DNA from: Hyphomicrobiales bacterium
Lineage (GTDB): Bacteria > Pseudomonadota > Alphaproteobacteria > Rhizobiales > Rhizobiaceae
Reading direction: 5' to 3'
DNA: 53,650 nucleotides
Assembly: GCA_900472295.1 (NCBI GenBank)
Contig: UCIA01000011.1
Location: 12,864-66,513, forward strand
The translations under genes and the position numbers were made by a program. The notes under the pieces were generated by a model. That model was not told where the DNA came from. It did no database searches and saw only the letters and a program-made list of their open reading frames with translations. Positions within the stretch are counted from its first letter, which is position 1, and each line of letters begins with the position of its first letter. Of this stretch, positions 34,976 through 46,100 are shown piece by piece.

Positions 34976-36415
34976 ATGGGGCGTTATTGGCAAGCGATCA
35001 GGGAAGGCGTGGCGCGCGAGGCCGAGAACAAGCGCCCGACGCTCAACCGCGACGAGCGCGCCTTCCAGGCTGCGGCGATCGAGATTTTGGAAACGCCGGC
35101 CTCGCCGGCGGCGCGCATCTTCTCGGCGCTGATCATGCTGTTTGCCGTCGCCGCACTGGCCTGGTCGTGGTTCGGCCGCGTCGACACCTATGCCACCATC
35201 CAGGGCCGGCTGATCCCGATCGGCAAGGTGCAGGTGATCGAGCCGCTCATCACCGGCACGGTCAAGGCGCTGCATGTCAGGGCCGGCGACCATGTCGCGG
35301 CTGGCGACGTGCTGGTTGAGCTTGAGCCGGCCGAATACGCTGCCGAGCGGCAGAAGAACGCCGGCAACCTCGCCGCAGCCGAAGTGTCGAAGGCGCGGCT
35401 GGAGGCGCTGGTTGCGGCGGTGGCCGACGGCACGCCGGCCACGGAAGCCGCGTTCGTCGTGCCGGCAAATGCGCCGGCGCCGCTTGTCGCGCTGCAGCGC
35501 CTGCAGATGCGCCAGTCGCTCGCCGCCTACCAGTCGGAGCAGGAAAGCCTTGAAGCCGAGATGGCCCAGAAGCGCATCGAGATCGAGCGCGCCGACAAGA
35601 CGCTGGTCGAACGCCGCAAGCTGGTCGCGCTCGCCGGCGACAGGCTGGACGTCTACAAGGAGCTGGAAAAGCGCAAGGTCGGCATCAAGACCAGCACCAT
35701 CGAGGCGCGCCAGGGCGAGCAGGACCAGCTGATGGCGACGGTGGCCGATGAGGGCCACATAGCCGAGCTCGAAGCCACGCTCCGGACGCTTGCCGCGCAA
35801 AAGCGCGCCCGCCGCGACGCCTATCTCGACAAGGTGGCCACCGAGCTGATCGAGGTCGACCGCTCGATCGGCGTGCTGCAGCAGGATCTTGCCAAGGCCG
35901 AACTGTTTGAGCGCGCGAGCCGGCTGAAATCGCCGGTTGCCGGTCGCGTCCAGCAACTGGAGGTCAACACGCTGGGCGAGGTGGTGCAGACCGGCCAGAA
36001 GCTGATGGTGGTGGTGCCCGACGGCACGAAGCTCGAGATCGAGGCCATGCTGCTCAACCGCGACAAGGGCTTTGTCCATGAGGGGCAGGACGTCAGGATA
36101 AAGCTCGAAGCCTTTCCCTTCACCCGCTATGGCACGCTCGACGGCAAGGTGCTGACCGTCTCCAACGACGCCATCCCCGCCGGCGCATCACAGATGCCGG
36201 CGGCAAAGGACATCGCGCGCGACGCCTCCGGCCCGCTGGTGTTCCCGGTGCGCATCACGCTCAACGAGACGTCGATACGGGTTGAGGGCAATGATGTGTT
36301 GTTGACGCCAGGCATGTCGGTGACGGCGGAGGTGAAGACCGGAAATAAAAGGGTGCTGGAGTATTTGCTCGACCCGCTGATGGAGATGACGGACGAGGCG
36401 TTTCATGAGCGGTGA
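34976..36415 (+). CDS. Type I secretion membrane-fusion protein (HlyD-like)
   Basis: A 479-residue periplasmic adaptor. A single helix (ARIFSALIMLFAVAALAWSWFG) at residues 46-67 anchors it in the inner membrane. A lipoyl half-motif follows (VEPLITGTVKALHVRAGDHVAAGDVLVEL), then a long coiled coil (about 140-320) and the second lipoyl half with SPVAGRVQQLEVNTLGEVVQTGQ near residue 325. The C-terminal beta part (VFPVRITLNETSIRVEGNDVLLTPGMSVTAEVKTG) is typical. It works with the upstream ATPase and an outer-membrane TolC-type channel that is not encoded in this window. Confidence 0.92.
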   Translation: MGRYWQAIREGVAREAENKRPTLNRDERAFQAAAIEILETPASPAARIFSALIMLFAVAALAWSWFGRVDTYATIQGRLIPIGKVQVIEPLITGTVKALHVRAGDHVAAGDVLVELEPAEYAAERQKNAGNLAAAEVSKARLEALVAAVADGTPATEAAFVVPANAPAPLVALQRLQMRQSLAAYQSEQESLEAEMAQKRIEIERADKTLVERRKLVALAGDRLDVYKELEKRKVGIKTSTIEARQGEQDQLMATVADEGHIAELEATLRTLAAQKRARRDAYLDKVATELIEVDRSIGVLQQDLAKAELFERASRLKSPVAGRVQQLEVNTLGEVVQTGQKLMVVVPDGTKLEIEAMLLNRDKGFVHEGQDVRIKLEAFPFTRYGTLDGKVLTVSNDAIPAGASQMPAAKDIARDASGPLVFPVRITLNETSIRVEGNDVLLTPGMSVTAEVKTGNKRVLEYLLDPLMEMTDEAFHER

Positions 36416-36965
36416 GGTGGAGAAAGGCGAAGCATGTGCTTGTCCATGTCACGACGGGAACGGCGATCAAGCAGACGGGCTGTCTATTGCGAACCGGGGG
36501 TGCAAGGCTGCTCCGAGGCGGATAGGTCATTGATGTGTAGGCGAAAACTATGAGGTTTGTGTCGGAGACGCGCGCAAGTACACCTTCATTGTTGCGTATT
36601 TGTGCCGCACGGGAAAAAATCTTTTTAAGTATAGTCTGGTCTATTGACTTGCGATCGCAGCGGGCCGTAGCTTCAATTCAGAAAGGTCGGAGAGGCAGGT
36701 AGCGAGCAGCGAGCGTGATGATAGGAAAAGCAGGGCAACCTAAAATATTATCGCGTTTTCGTTGTTCACGCAAGGTGGGGTGATTTCGGGATTTTTTGGC
36801 GTTTACCACCGATGCGGATCAGGCTTGGCAAACCGTAAGGGGGAGAAAGGCGCATTTCGGACCTCGCGTCATGCGATTGAGCCGATGCCTCTTTGTGAGG
36901 TCAGATCATGACAGAAAGATGCTGAGAGCAGATACTCCTAGACGTATAAGAATTAGGCGTTGATC
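36416..36965. other. Intergenic region before the giant gene, 550 bases
   Basis: No convincing gene. GC falls steadily toward the right. Between 36600 and 36660 there is a run of As and Ts including TTTTTAAG and TTGACTT, which could be a promoter. Near 36770-36800 are TTTTTTGGCG-type words. The region may hold a promoter and regulator sites separate from those of the HlyB/HlyD operon. Confidence 0.4.
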
Positions 36966-37112
36966 ATGGACAGTATTCTTTATATATTGTACCTGGTACT
37001 TCTTTGTTTCTATCAGAGGATTGTCAAGTACAAATATGGCTCAAGAATATTGTTGATAATTGGAGCTTGCTTGTTATTTAGATATGTCTCGCGATTTTTT
37101 GGAGGATTCTAG
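36966..37112 (+). CDS. Short hydrophobic leader protein upstream of the giant gene
   Basis: A 48-codon frame (MDSILYILYLVLLCFYQRIV at the start, ending RYVSRFFGGF) with two hydrophobic stretches separated by KYKYGSR, so it could be a small membrane protein. Its TAG stop at 37110-37112 leaves one base before the likely GTG start of the giant gene at 37114. The giant gene's ribosome-binding site (GGAGG, 37101-37105) lies inside this frame, so translation of the two is probably coupled. The GC content of its first 60 bases is about one third, far below the rest of the window. Its own ribosome-binding site is weak (AGGCG). Coding status is plausible, not certain. Confidence 0.5.
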   Translation: MDSILYILYLVLLCFYQRIVKYKYGSRILLIIGACLLFRYVSRFFGGF

Positions 37113-37113
37113 G

Positions 37114-40100
37114 GTGGATCTTGGCGAAGACGTTGGTGCGAGTGTTGGCGATACAGTCTCTATAAATCCAGGATTTGGTGACGTTGCGCATCTTTCGTGG
37201 CATTCCACTGGCCCTGTTACAGTCAGCTTTTCAATTACTGGGAGATATCAACAGCAGGGAGTTTCCTCTCTGGCGATAGCGAATGTCTCGTACTATAGCC
37301 CGGATACAGGCCAAAGAGTTACTTCTAGTTTTGTAATTGGTGGAGAGACTTCTACGAAAATTACTGTTGATACCGGTGTCCCTGTAGGTTCTGCTTTGAA
37401 TTGGGGGGCGGTTACGGTGTCAATCGGGCAGCCGAACGCACCGAGTTTGCCCATAGGTACCGGCTTGTTGAACAAAGTGTTTAGTCCGATTGCTAAAGGT
37501 GTAACCGCAACCAAGTCACTTTTTCAAACGCCAGCATATTCAATAACATATATAAGCGCAAATGACCCGGCCGTCGATGTTCCAGATGCTCCAGATGCGA
37601 TAAGTTATAATGATAAGATTAAAACCGCACTCTCTAATATTGTGCCGAATAGACCTGGACAATATTTGATAGGATTGGAGGACGACGGGGCGCCGATATA
37701 TGGCCCCGTAGATCTTGATTCGCCAAAGGAACATATGCGGCCTAAAGATTTTGCCGGGCAAAATCGGGGCGTAAGTGGTGCGATCACTCATGTCCAGGGC
37801 ATTTCCCCGACCGCAATGCGTTCTGAAAGCACCGAGGCGGAGAAGGCGGAGCGCGCTCGTGCGGAGCGTGCCCGTCAAGATGGCATCGCCAGAACCACCA
37901 ACGTTTCTGGTTTCGACAAATACCATTCGGAAGCGGCAATTGCCGAGGCGTCGCGGCGCGCGGCGGCCGGCGTTGCAGCTACGACCAACGTTTCAGGCTT
38001 TGCGGGCTACAGGGGCGAAGCCGCTATCGGCGAGGCGTCGCAGCGCGCGGCGGCCGGCGTGGCAGCTACGACCAACGTTTCAGGCTTTGCGGGCTACAGG
38101 GGCGAAGCCGCTATCGGCGAGGCGTCGCAGCGCGCGGCGGCGGGGGTTGCCGCCACAGCCAACGTTTCCGGTTTCGCGGGCTACAGGGGCGAGGCCGCTA
38201 TCGGTGAGGCGGCGCGACGCGACGCCCTAAGCCAACAGGCAGCCTTGGGTCGCGCACACGACGCGCGTGAGGACCAGGCCGCGGCGCGAATGGCAGCCGA
38301 TGACCGTGACGCGCGTGCGCCGGATAAAGTGGCAACTCCTGGCACTTCTGCCAAACCGACTTACAGTCCGACGCCCCACAAAGTTAGCTATGAGCCCCCG
38401 GCTGCGCCATCTCCTGATTTTCTTGGAGGTGTGCCGCTTGGAACGATATCCTACACGCCGACCCCGGCTGTTGATCTGGCGACCGGGGTGCTCGCCATGC
38501 CGACTCCGGACGATATCCCAGTCGCGCAGATCGGTATTCTTAATGTCATATATACTCCGCCGCCTGTCGTCACCAAGCCTCGTGCCCGCAGCGCCCCTGC
38601 TACAAAACCCGCCGTAGCCCGTGTGACGCCTCCGATCTTGAACGTGCCGCCGTCTGTTCCCATCCCTGGCTTCAACGATCCCAGCCGTGCCCCTATCGAC
38701 ACCATTGGTGCGGGTATTAAGGATGGAATAGCTAGAGGTCTATCAGCGACGGCCATCAAAGCGGGGGTTACGCAAGCCGCCATTGCCCAGCACGTAAATC
38801 CTCGAGATCCCAACCTGCTGAAGATGCAGGATCGGCTGCTCGCGCAAGCAGGCAAGTCCGACCACAAGGCCGAAAAGGGGGCTACCGCCAAATCTGGCGG
38901 TATCAATGACGTAGGCGGCTATCCCAACGCCGACAATGATCGTCACGGCAATTTCACCAGCAGCAAGGCAAGTCACTACAGCCCAGGCAGCAGTGGCAGT
39001 AAAGGCAGCAGCGGCAGTAAAGGCGGCGGGTCGGGCGGGAAAAGTAGTGCCGGGTCTTCCAGCTCGTCGGGAGGCCGTCCCGATTGGGCCGGCAAACCCG
39101 TTCTGCTCGATCTGTCCGGCAATGGTCTGTCTGTAGACACGCTGTCGACCTCGTCGCAGTTCCTCGATCTCGATGGCGATGGCTATCAGCACCGCACGGC
39201 TTGGGCGGGCGACGGCAATGGCGTGCTGGTGCTCGACGCCGACGGCGACGGCAAGGTCAGCCGCTCCAGCGAATTTGCCTTCACCGAATGGGACCCGACG
39301 GCGGCGAGCGATCTCGACGCGCTGAAGAGCGTGTTCGACACCAATCACAATGGCCTGCTCGATGCCGGCGACGCCCGCTGGGCGGAATTCAAGGTGATGG
39401 TCAATGGTCAGTTGGTCTCGCTGGCCTCGCTCGGCATTGCCTCGATCGGGCTGACGGCGACCGGCAGCGGCCAGAATTTCGCCGATGGCTCGGCCATTAC
39501 CGGTACGGCGACCTATACGAAGACCGATGGCAGCACCGGGGCTGTCGGCAATGCCATTCTGGCGTCCGACGCCAATGGCTATATCATCCAGAGCACCACC
39601 GTCACCAATGGCGACGGCTCGAAGACCACAACGCTTGGCGGCTATGACAAGGACGGCACGCTGGCGTTCCGGAACCGCATCACGGTGAGCGCCGACGGCC
39701 TGTCGAAAACGACGCAGTTCGACAATGATGGCAACGGCACCTACGAGACCTCGCAGACCGATGTGACGGCCGTGACCGCGGGCGTGCGCCAGCGGATTGT
39801 CACCGATTTCAACACCGACGGTTCGGTCGCCGAGCGGACCACGACGACGACCAGCGCCGACAAGACGACGGTGACGACGGCTCTCGACCAGGATGGCGAC
39901 GGCGCTGCCGACCAGACGCAAGTCTATGTCAGGAATGCCAACGGCTCGACCGCGACCACGGTCTCGGAAAACAGCGTCAACGGCACGCTGCTTCGCAAGG
40001 TGGTGACATCGGCGTCGGCGGATGGCCTGACCAAAGCGGTGCAGAGCGATACCACCGGCAGCGGTGTTTATGACCTGACCAGCACGGAAACAACGGTCGT

Positions 40101-43100
40101 TGCCGGCGACGGCACGCGCACCAAGACGGTCACTGAAACCAGCATCGGCGGCACGCTGATCGACAAGGAGCAGACTGTCACCAGCGCCGACGGCCGCACC
40201 CGCACCGTCTCGCACGACCTCGACGGCAACGGCACTTATGAAACCCGCGATGTCACCGCCATCACCAATGGCTCAGGTGGCGCGTCGGTCACCACAGTTT
40301 CCACCTTCAGCTCGACCAATGCGCTGCTCGGCAAGACGGTCGCCACCACCACCGCCGACGGCCTGAGCAAGACGGTGTCCACCGATCTGAACGGCGATGG
40401 GCTGAATGACAGCGTCTCGTCGGATGTGACGGTGGTTGGGGCCGGCGGCAGCCTGGCGCAAACGCAGCAGGTCAAAAGCCGCGACGGGACCTTGCTGTCC
40501 AGCACCATCACCAACACCAGCGCCGACCGCAAGACGATTTCTATCTCCACCGACGCCGATGGCGACGGCCACGTCGATGCCGTCAAGACCATCCAGGTCG
40601 ACGGCGCCGGCGTAACCACGTCAACCGTCAACATGTATAACGCGGATGGCTCGCTGGTAGGCAAGACGTTCGACCAGGTCTCAGCCGACGGCCTGTCGCT
40701 GACCAGCAAGGCCGATATTGACGGCGACGGCACCTACGACAAGATCGTCACCGACGTGACGACCACGGATGGTTCCAGCAATCGCACGCGCACAGTCACC
40801 ACCAGAAGCGCCAATGGCACGCTCACCGGCAGTTCGGCCATCACCACAAGCGCCGACAGTCTAACACAGACGGTCAGGGACGACATCAACGCTGACGGCA
40901 CCGTCGACCGCACGACGGTGCAGGCCACTGTGCTCGGCGGCGACGGCAGCCGCACGGTGACCATGACAACCACCAGCACCAGCGGCGCTGTTCTGGCCAA
41001 GACCGAGGCGAAGACAAGCGCCGACCGCAAGACGGTCACCACCAAGATCGATGCTGATGGCGACACCAAGATCGACCGCACGCAGATTGCCACCACCAAC
41101 AGCGATGGCAGTCAGATCGTCACCATATCCGACACCGACAGCAACGGCGTGCAACACGCCAAATCGGAAACCACTATTTCCGCCGACCGCCTGACTGTGA
41201 TCGACAAGCTGGACGTCAACGGAGACGGCGTCTACGACGACGTCACCCAGGCGGTGACCGTCATCGGCTCGAACGGCACCCGCACCACGACGACATCGGA
41301 AACGTCGAGCAACGGCACGCTGGTGTCAAAGACGATCGGCGCGGTTTCGGCAAACGGTCTGGTCGTCGATATCCAAGTCGATGCCGATGGGAACGGCACG
41401 GTCGAAAGCAAGGCCAACGACACCACCGTGCTCAATGCAGACGGCTCGACGACACGAACCGTGTCGTCGCTGGCCGGCAACGGCGCCCTGATCGGCAAGA
41501 CGGTCGCCACCACCAGCGCCGACGGCCTGACCAAGACGGTCTCGACCGACCTGAATGGCGATGGACTGTACGATCTTGTTTCTTCGGATGTGACGGCAAT
41601 CGGCGCCAACGGCAGCACGTCGCAAACCCAGCAGCTCAAAAGCCGCGACGGCACCTTGCTGTCCAGCACAACTGCCAGCACCAGTGCTGATCGCAACACC
41701 GTTTCGATCGCCACCGATGCCGATGGCGACGGCCACGTCGATACGCTCAAGACCATTGTGGTCGGCAGCGATGGCGTCACACGATCGACCGTCAACATGT
41801 TCAACGCCAACGGCTCGCTCAACGGCAAGCAGGTAGACGTGATCTCCGCCGATGGCCTGTCGCTGAGCAGCTATGTCGACCTCGATGGCGACGAGAACGT
41901 CACCGAGTCAGGCGACTATGAGGTGACAACCCATGATGTGACGACGCTGGATGCGTCCGGCAACCGGACGCGCACCGTTTCGGTTTTCGATGTCGCCGGC
42001 GCGACAGTCGGAAGCACGGCCACGACGACCAGTGCCAACGGGCTGACCCAGACGGTGCGTGAGTATATCGACTCCGACGAAGTAGCGGACCGCACAACCG
42101 TGACGGCGACCGTGCTTGGGGCGGATGGCAGCCGTACGGTCACGACCACGGAAACCAGCGCCAATGGCGCCCTGCTTGCCAAGGCCGAGGTGAAGACCAG
42201 CGCCGACCGCAAGACGGTCACCACCAAGATCGATGCCGACGGCGACACCAAGATCGACCAGACGCAAATCGACGTCCTCAATGCCGATGGCAGCCGCGTC
42301 ACCACCGTGTCCGACACCGACAGCAACGGCGTGCAGCATGGCAAGCGGGAGACCACACTATCGGCCGATGGCCTGACCGTCACCGACAAGCAGGACGCCA
42401 ATGGCGATGGCGTCTACGATGCAATCAGCCAGGCTGTGACCGTCATCGGCGCGAACGGGACGCGCACGACAACGACCACGCAGACATCGGCCAATGGCAC
42501 ATTGCTGGCGAAGACGATCTCCGCCGTATCGGCGAACGGCCTGAGCATCGACGTGCAGATCGATGCCGATGGCAATGGCGTTGTCGAGGGCAAGTCCAGC
42601 GACGTCATTGTTCTCAATGCGGATGGTTCGAAAACCCGCACGGTCTCGGACCTGACAGGCACCGGTGCGTTGATCGACAAGACGACGACCACCACCAGCG
42701 CCAATGGGCAGGTGGTGACTGTTTCGACCGATCTCGATGGCGACGGGCTTGTCGACATCGTTTCGTCCGATGTCAAGTTGATCGGATCCGGCGGCGGCAC
42801 GAGCGAGACGCTGCAGGTGAAAAGCCGTGACGGGTCGCTGCTGTCTTCCTCCACCACCAGCACAAGTGCCGACCACAGGACGATTTCGGTCGCGACTGAT
42901 GCCGACGGCGATGGCCGTCTGGATTCTGTTAAGACCATCGTCGTCGACAACGCCGGCGTCACGACATCGACTGTCAACCTGTTCAATCCTGATGGTTCGC
43001 TTGTCGGCAGAACCCTCGACCAGATCTCAGCCAGCGGCGCTTCGCGGACGAGCAAGACCGATCTGGATGGAGATGGCTTCTTCGACGTCGTGGTCACCGA

Positions 43101-46100
43101 TGTGACAGCTTACGACAACAATCACACGCGCACGCTGACGACCAGGAGCGCCAACGGCACGCTGATCCGCGGCACCACGACGGTTGCCACCGCTGACGGC
43201 CTGTCCAAGACAGCGGCTGACGACATCGATGGCGATGGCACGGTCGACCGCTTCACGACGACGGCCACTGCGCTTGGCGCTGATGGCAGCACGACGGTCA
43301 CCACCTCGACGACGACCAGGCTCGCCATTCTGCTTGCCAGGACCGAAGAGAAGACCAGTGGCGACGGCAAGACGACCACGACCAAAATCGACTTCAATGG
43401 CGATACCAAGATCGACCAGACACAGGTCGACGTCCTGAATGCCGACGGCAGTCAGGTCACGACAATATCCGACACGGACCGCAATGGCGTGCAGCATGCC
43501 AAGTCGGAGACGACAGTCTCGGCCGACGGCCTTACCGTTACCGACAAGCAGGACGTCAATGGCGACGGCGTCTACGATGCAATCACCCAGGCGGTGACGG
43601 TCATCGCCTCGAACGGCACACGCACCACAACAACATCGGAGACGTCGAACAACGGCACGCTGCTGTCGAAGACGATCGTCGCCAAGTCCGCGAACGGATT
43701 GAGCACCGATGTCCAGGTCGACGCCGATGGCAACGGCACAGTCGAGAAGAAGTCCAGCGACGTCACGGTCCTCAATGCGGACGGTTCGATGACCAGAACC
43801 GTTTCCGACCTTGCCGGAACCGGCGCCTTGATCGACAAGACCATTGTGACGACAGCGGCCAATGGTTTGTCGTCGTCAACCCAGGTCGATATTGACGGCA
43901 ACGGCACCATCGACCGGATCACGATCGCAGCGACGGCCCTGGGGGTGGCGGACGGTTCGAAAGCCGAATCCGTCATTGTCAAGAACGGCAACAACGCCCA
44001 GATTTCGACGTTTGTGCAAGTCACCAGCGGTGATGGCAACACGTTCAACACCGCAACAGATTTCGACGGCAATGGAACGGCCGACGAAACCCGTGTGATC
44101 GTCCTCAACGCCAATGGCTCGGCCACGCAGACTGACCGCACCTATGAAGCAGGCGTTCTGAGATCGTCGGCCACGCGAACCGTCAGCGCCAATGGCCTGT
44201 CGAGCACGCTGGCGACCGATCTCGACGGCAATAGCACGATCGACCAGTCGACCACCGATGTCATCGTGCTCAACGTCGACGGCAGCAAGACCGAGACCAT
44301 CACCGATATCGATGCCGCCGGTGCCGTGAAGGACAGGACCATTGTCGTCACCAGCGCCAATGGCCTTTCGAAGTCCGTGACCTGGGCGGCGGTCGGTGCG
44401 ACCACCAGCCGCTCGATGACCGACGTCACCGTGCTCAATGCCGATGGCAGCACGACCGGGACCGTCGACTACAAGAAGGCGAACGGTTCGCTGGAAAGCC
44501 GGACCGTCACGACGGTGAGCGCCGACAAGCTGACGACGGCAGTTACCAGGGATGTGAACGGCGATGGCGCGGTCGATCTGACGACCACCTCCGTTGAGGC
44601 CGCTGACGGCAGTGTGACGATAACGACAACCGGGCCGGACACGACGGCCAATGCATTGGGGACGGGCGCCTACACGACGGCGCCGTCCACCACCAGCAAA
44701 ACGACAACGGTCAGCGCGGATGGGCTGAGCAGCACGACGCAGTACGGGTCGACTTCGGTCAGTTACGTGCCGCTGGCGTCCGCCAAGACCACAAGCGGAA
44801 CAACAATCGGGGCCGATGGATCGACGATCCAGACGATCAAGACCTATCAAACGCCGTCGCTCGTCCTGAGCGACCAGACCAGGGTAACGACCGCCGGGAA
44901 CGGGTTTTCGGTCACCAGAGAATGGGACATGAATGGTGATGGTACCTATGACCGAAAGGAAACCAGTGTTGCGGCTTTGAACGCGGATGGCTCGACGGTA
45001 TCTACTGTCAGCAAATTCGAGGGTGCCACGCTGGCGAGCACCTTCGTCACGACGGCGAGCGCCAACGGCCTGTCGGTCACGACGAACTGGGATATTTTCG
45101 GAGCCAATCCGTTGAGCCAGGATGCGACGGATGTGACGGCGGTCAATGCCGATGGCACGAAGACGCGCACCGTCACCAACCTCAAGGCTGATGGGTCCCT
45201 GCTGTCGAAATTTGTCACAACGACAAGTGTGGACGGCCGGACGACCACCACCCAGGAAGATATCGACGGCGTGGTCGGCTTCGACCGCACCACGACCGAC
45301 AACGTCCGGAAACTGGCGGACGGAGCAATCGTCGAAACCGTTAGCAGGCTCACGACCGCGGGTGTGCTGCTGGACCGCGAAATTACGACGACGAGCGGCG
45401 ACAGCAGGACGACTACCATCAACCGCGATGCGGATGGCGATGGCACCGTCGATCAGACCGAGGTCACGACGAAAGCCATCGACGGTTCGGTAACGAACAT
45501 CATTACCGATTTCAGCGCGGCAAATCACAAGACAAGCATAACCAAGATTTCGACCAGCGCTGACGGTCTGTTGACGACTTCGGAGTGGGATTTCGATGGC
45601 AATGGAACCGTCGACCAGAAACGCCAGGTGAACCGGGCGAATCTTGGAAATGGCATAGCGGAGACCAAAACCATCGATCTGGTCACGCCTGCCAACACGT
45701 TCATCAACAAGACGACGACCTATGCCAGTGAGGATGGCCGCACCAGCTGGACCGGCGTGGACTATGACGCCAGCGGCGGCGGCTTCGACAATCTGCACAG
45801 CACGATTGTCGCGGCGGACGGATCCATGACGGACGGCTTTTACAACAGGCGAAACGACGTCGCGTTTCTCATTCCGGGCGTCATCTATTGGAAAAATGAA
45901 ATCCCCAAAAATATAATTATAAACACATCAGCGGATGGCCTAACTATAAAGTCCTACTACGACTACAATGGAAACGGCGATAACGCGCTTAATTCTCTGA
46001 GTCCTGCCGTATCCAATTATGAAGTTACTTCCATTTCTCATGTCCAGATTGATGGGTCAGTAATCACCGACATAACATACCGTGTGCCATGGGATGGGCC

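Noticed and set aside
33695..36079. A 794-codon frame antisense to the secretion genes
   Set aside because: It is a mirror of the HlyB and HlyD reading frames in high-GC DNA; it starts and ends within them, has no ribosome-binding site and its product has no recognisable domain.
37960..38160. AAAG words resembling LapG-type cleavage sites in the exoprotein
   Set aside because: The repeats are Ala-rich so A-A-A-G is expected by chance, the position is not the usual N-terminal retention domain, and no LapD/LapG genes lie in the window.
37894..38241. CRISPR-like array
   Set aside because: The 87-base repeats are contiguous, in frame and have no spacers; they are coding repeats.
38743..45798. 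Long antisense frames across the giant gene
   Set aside because: They follow from the biased codons of the repeats (no stops on the opposite strand). Products are compositionally odd and lack start sites.
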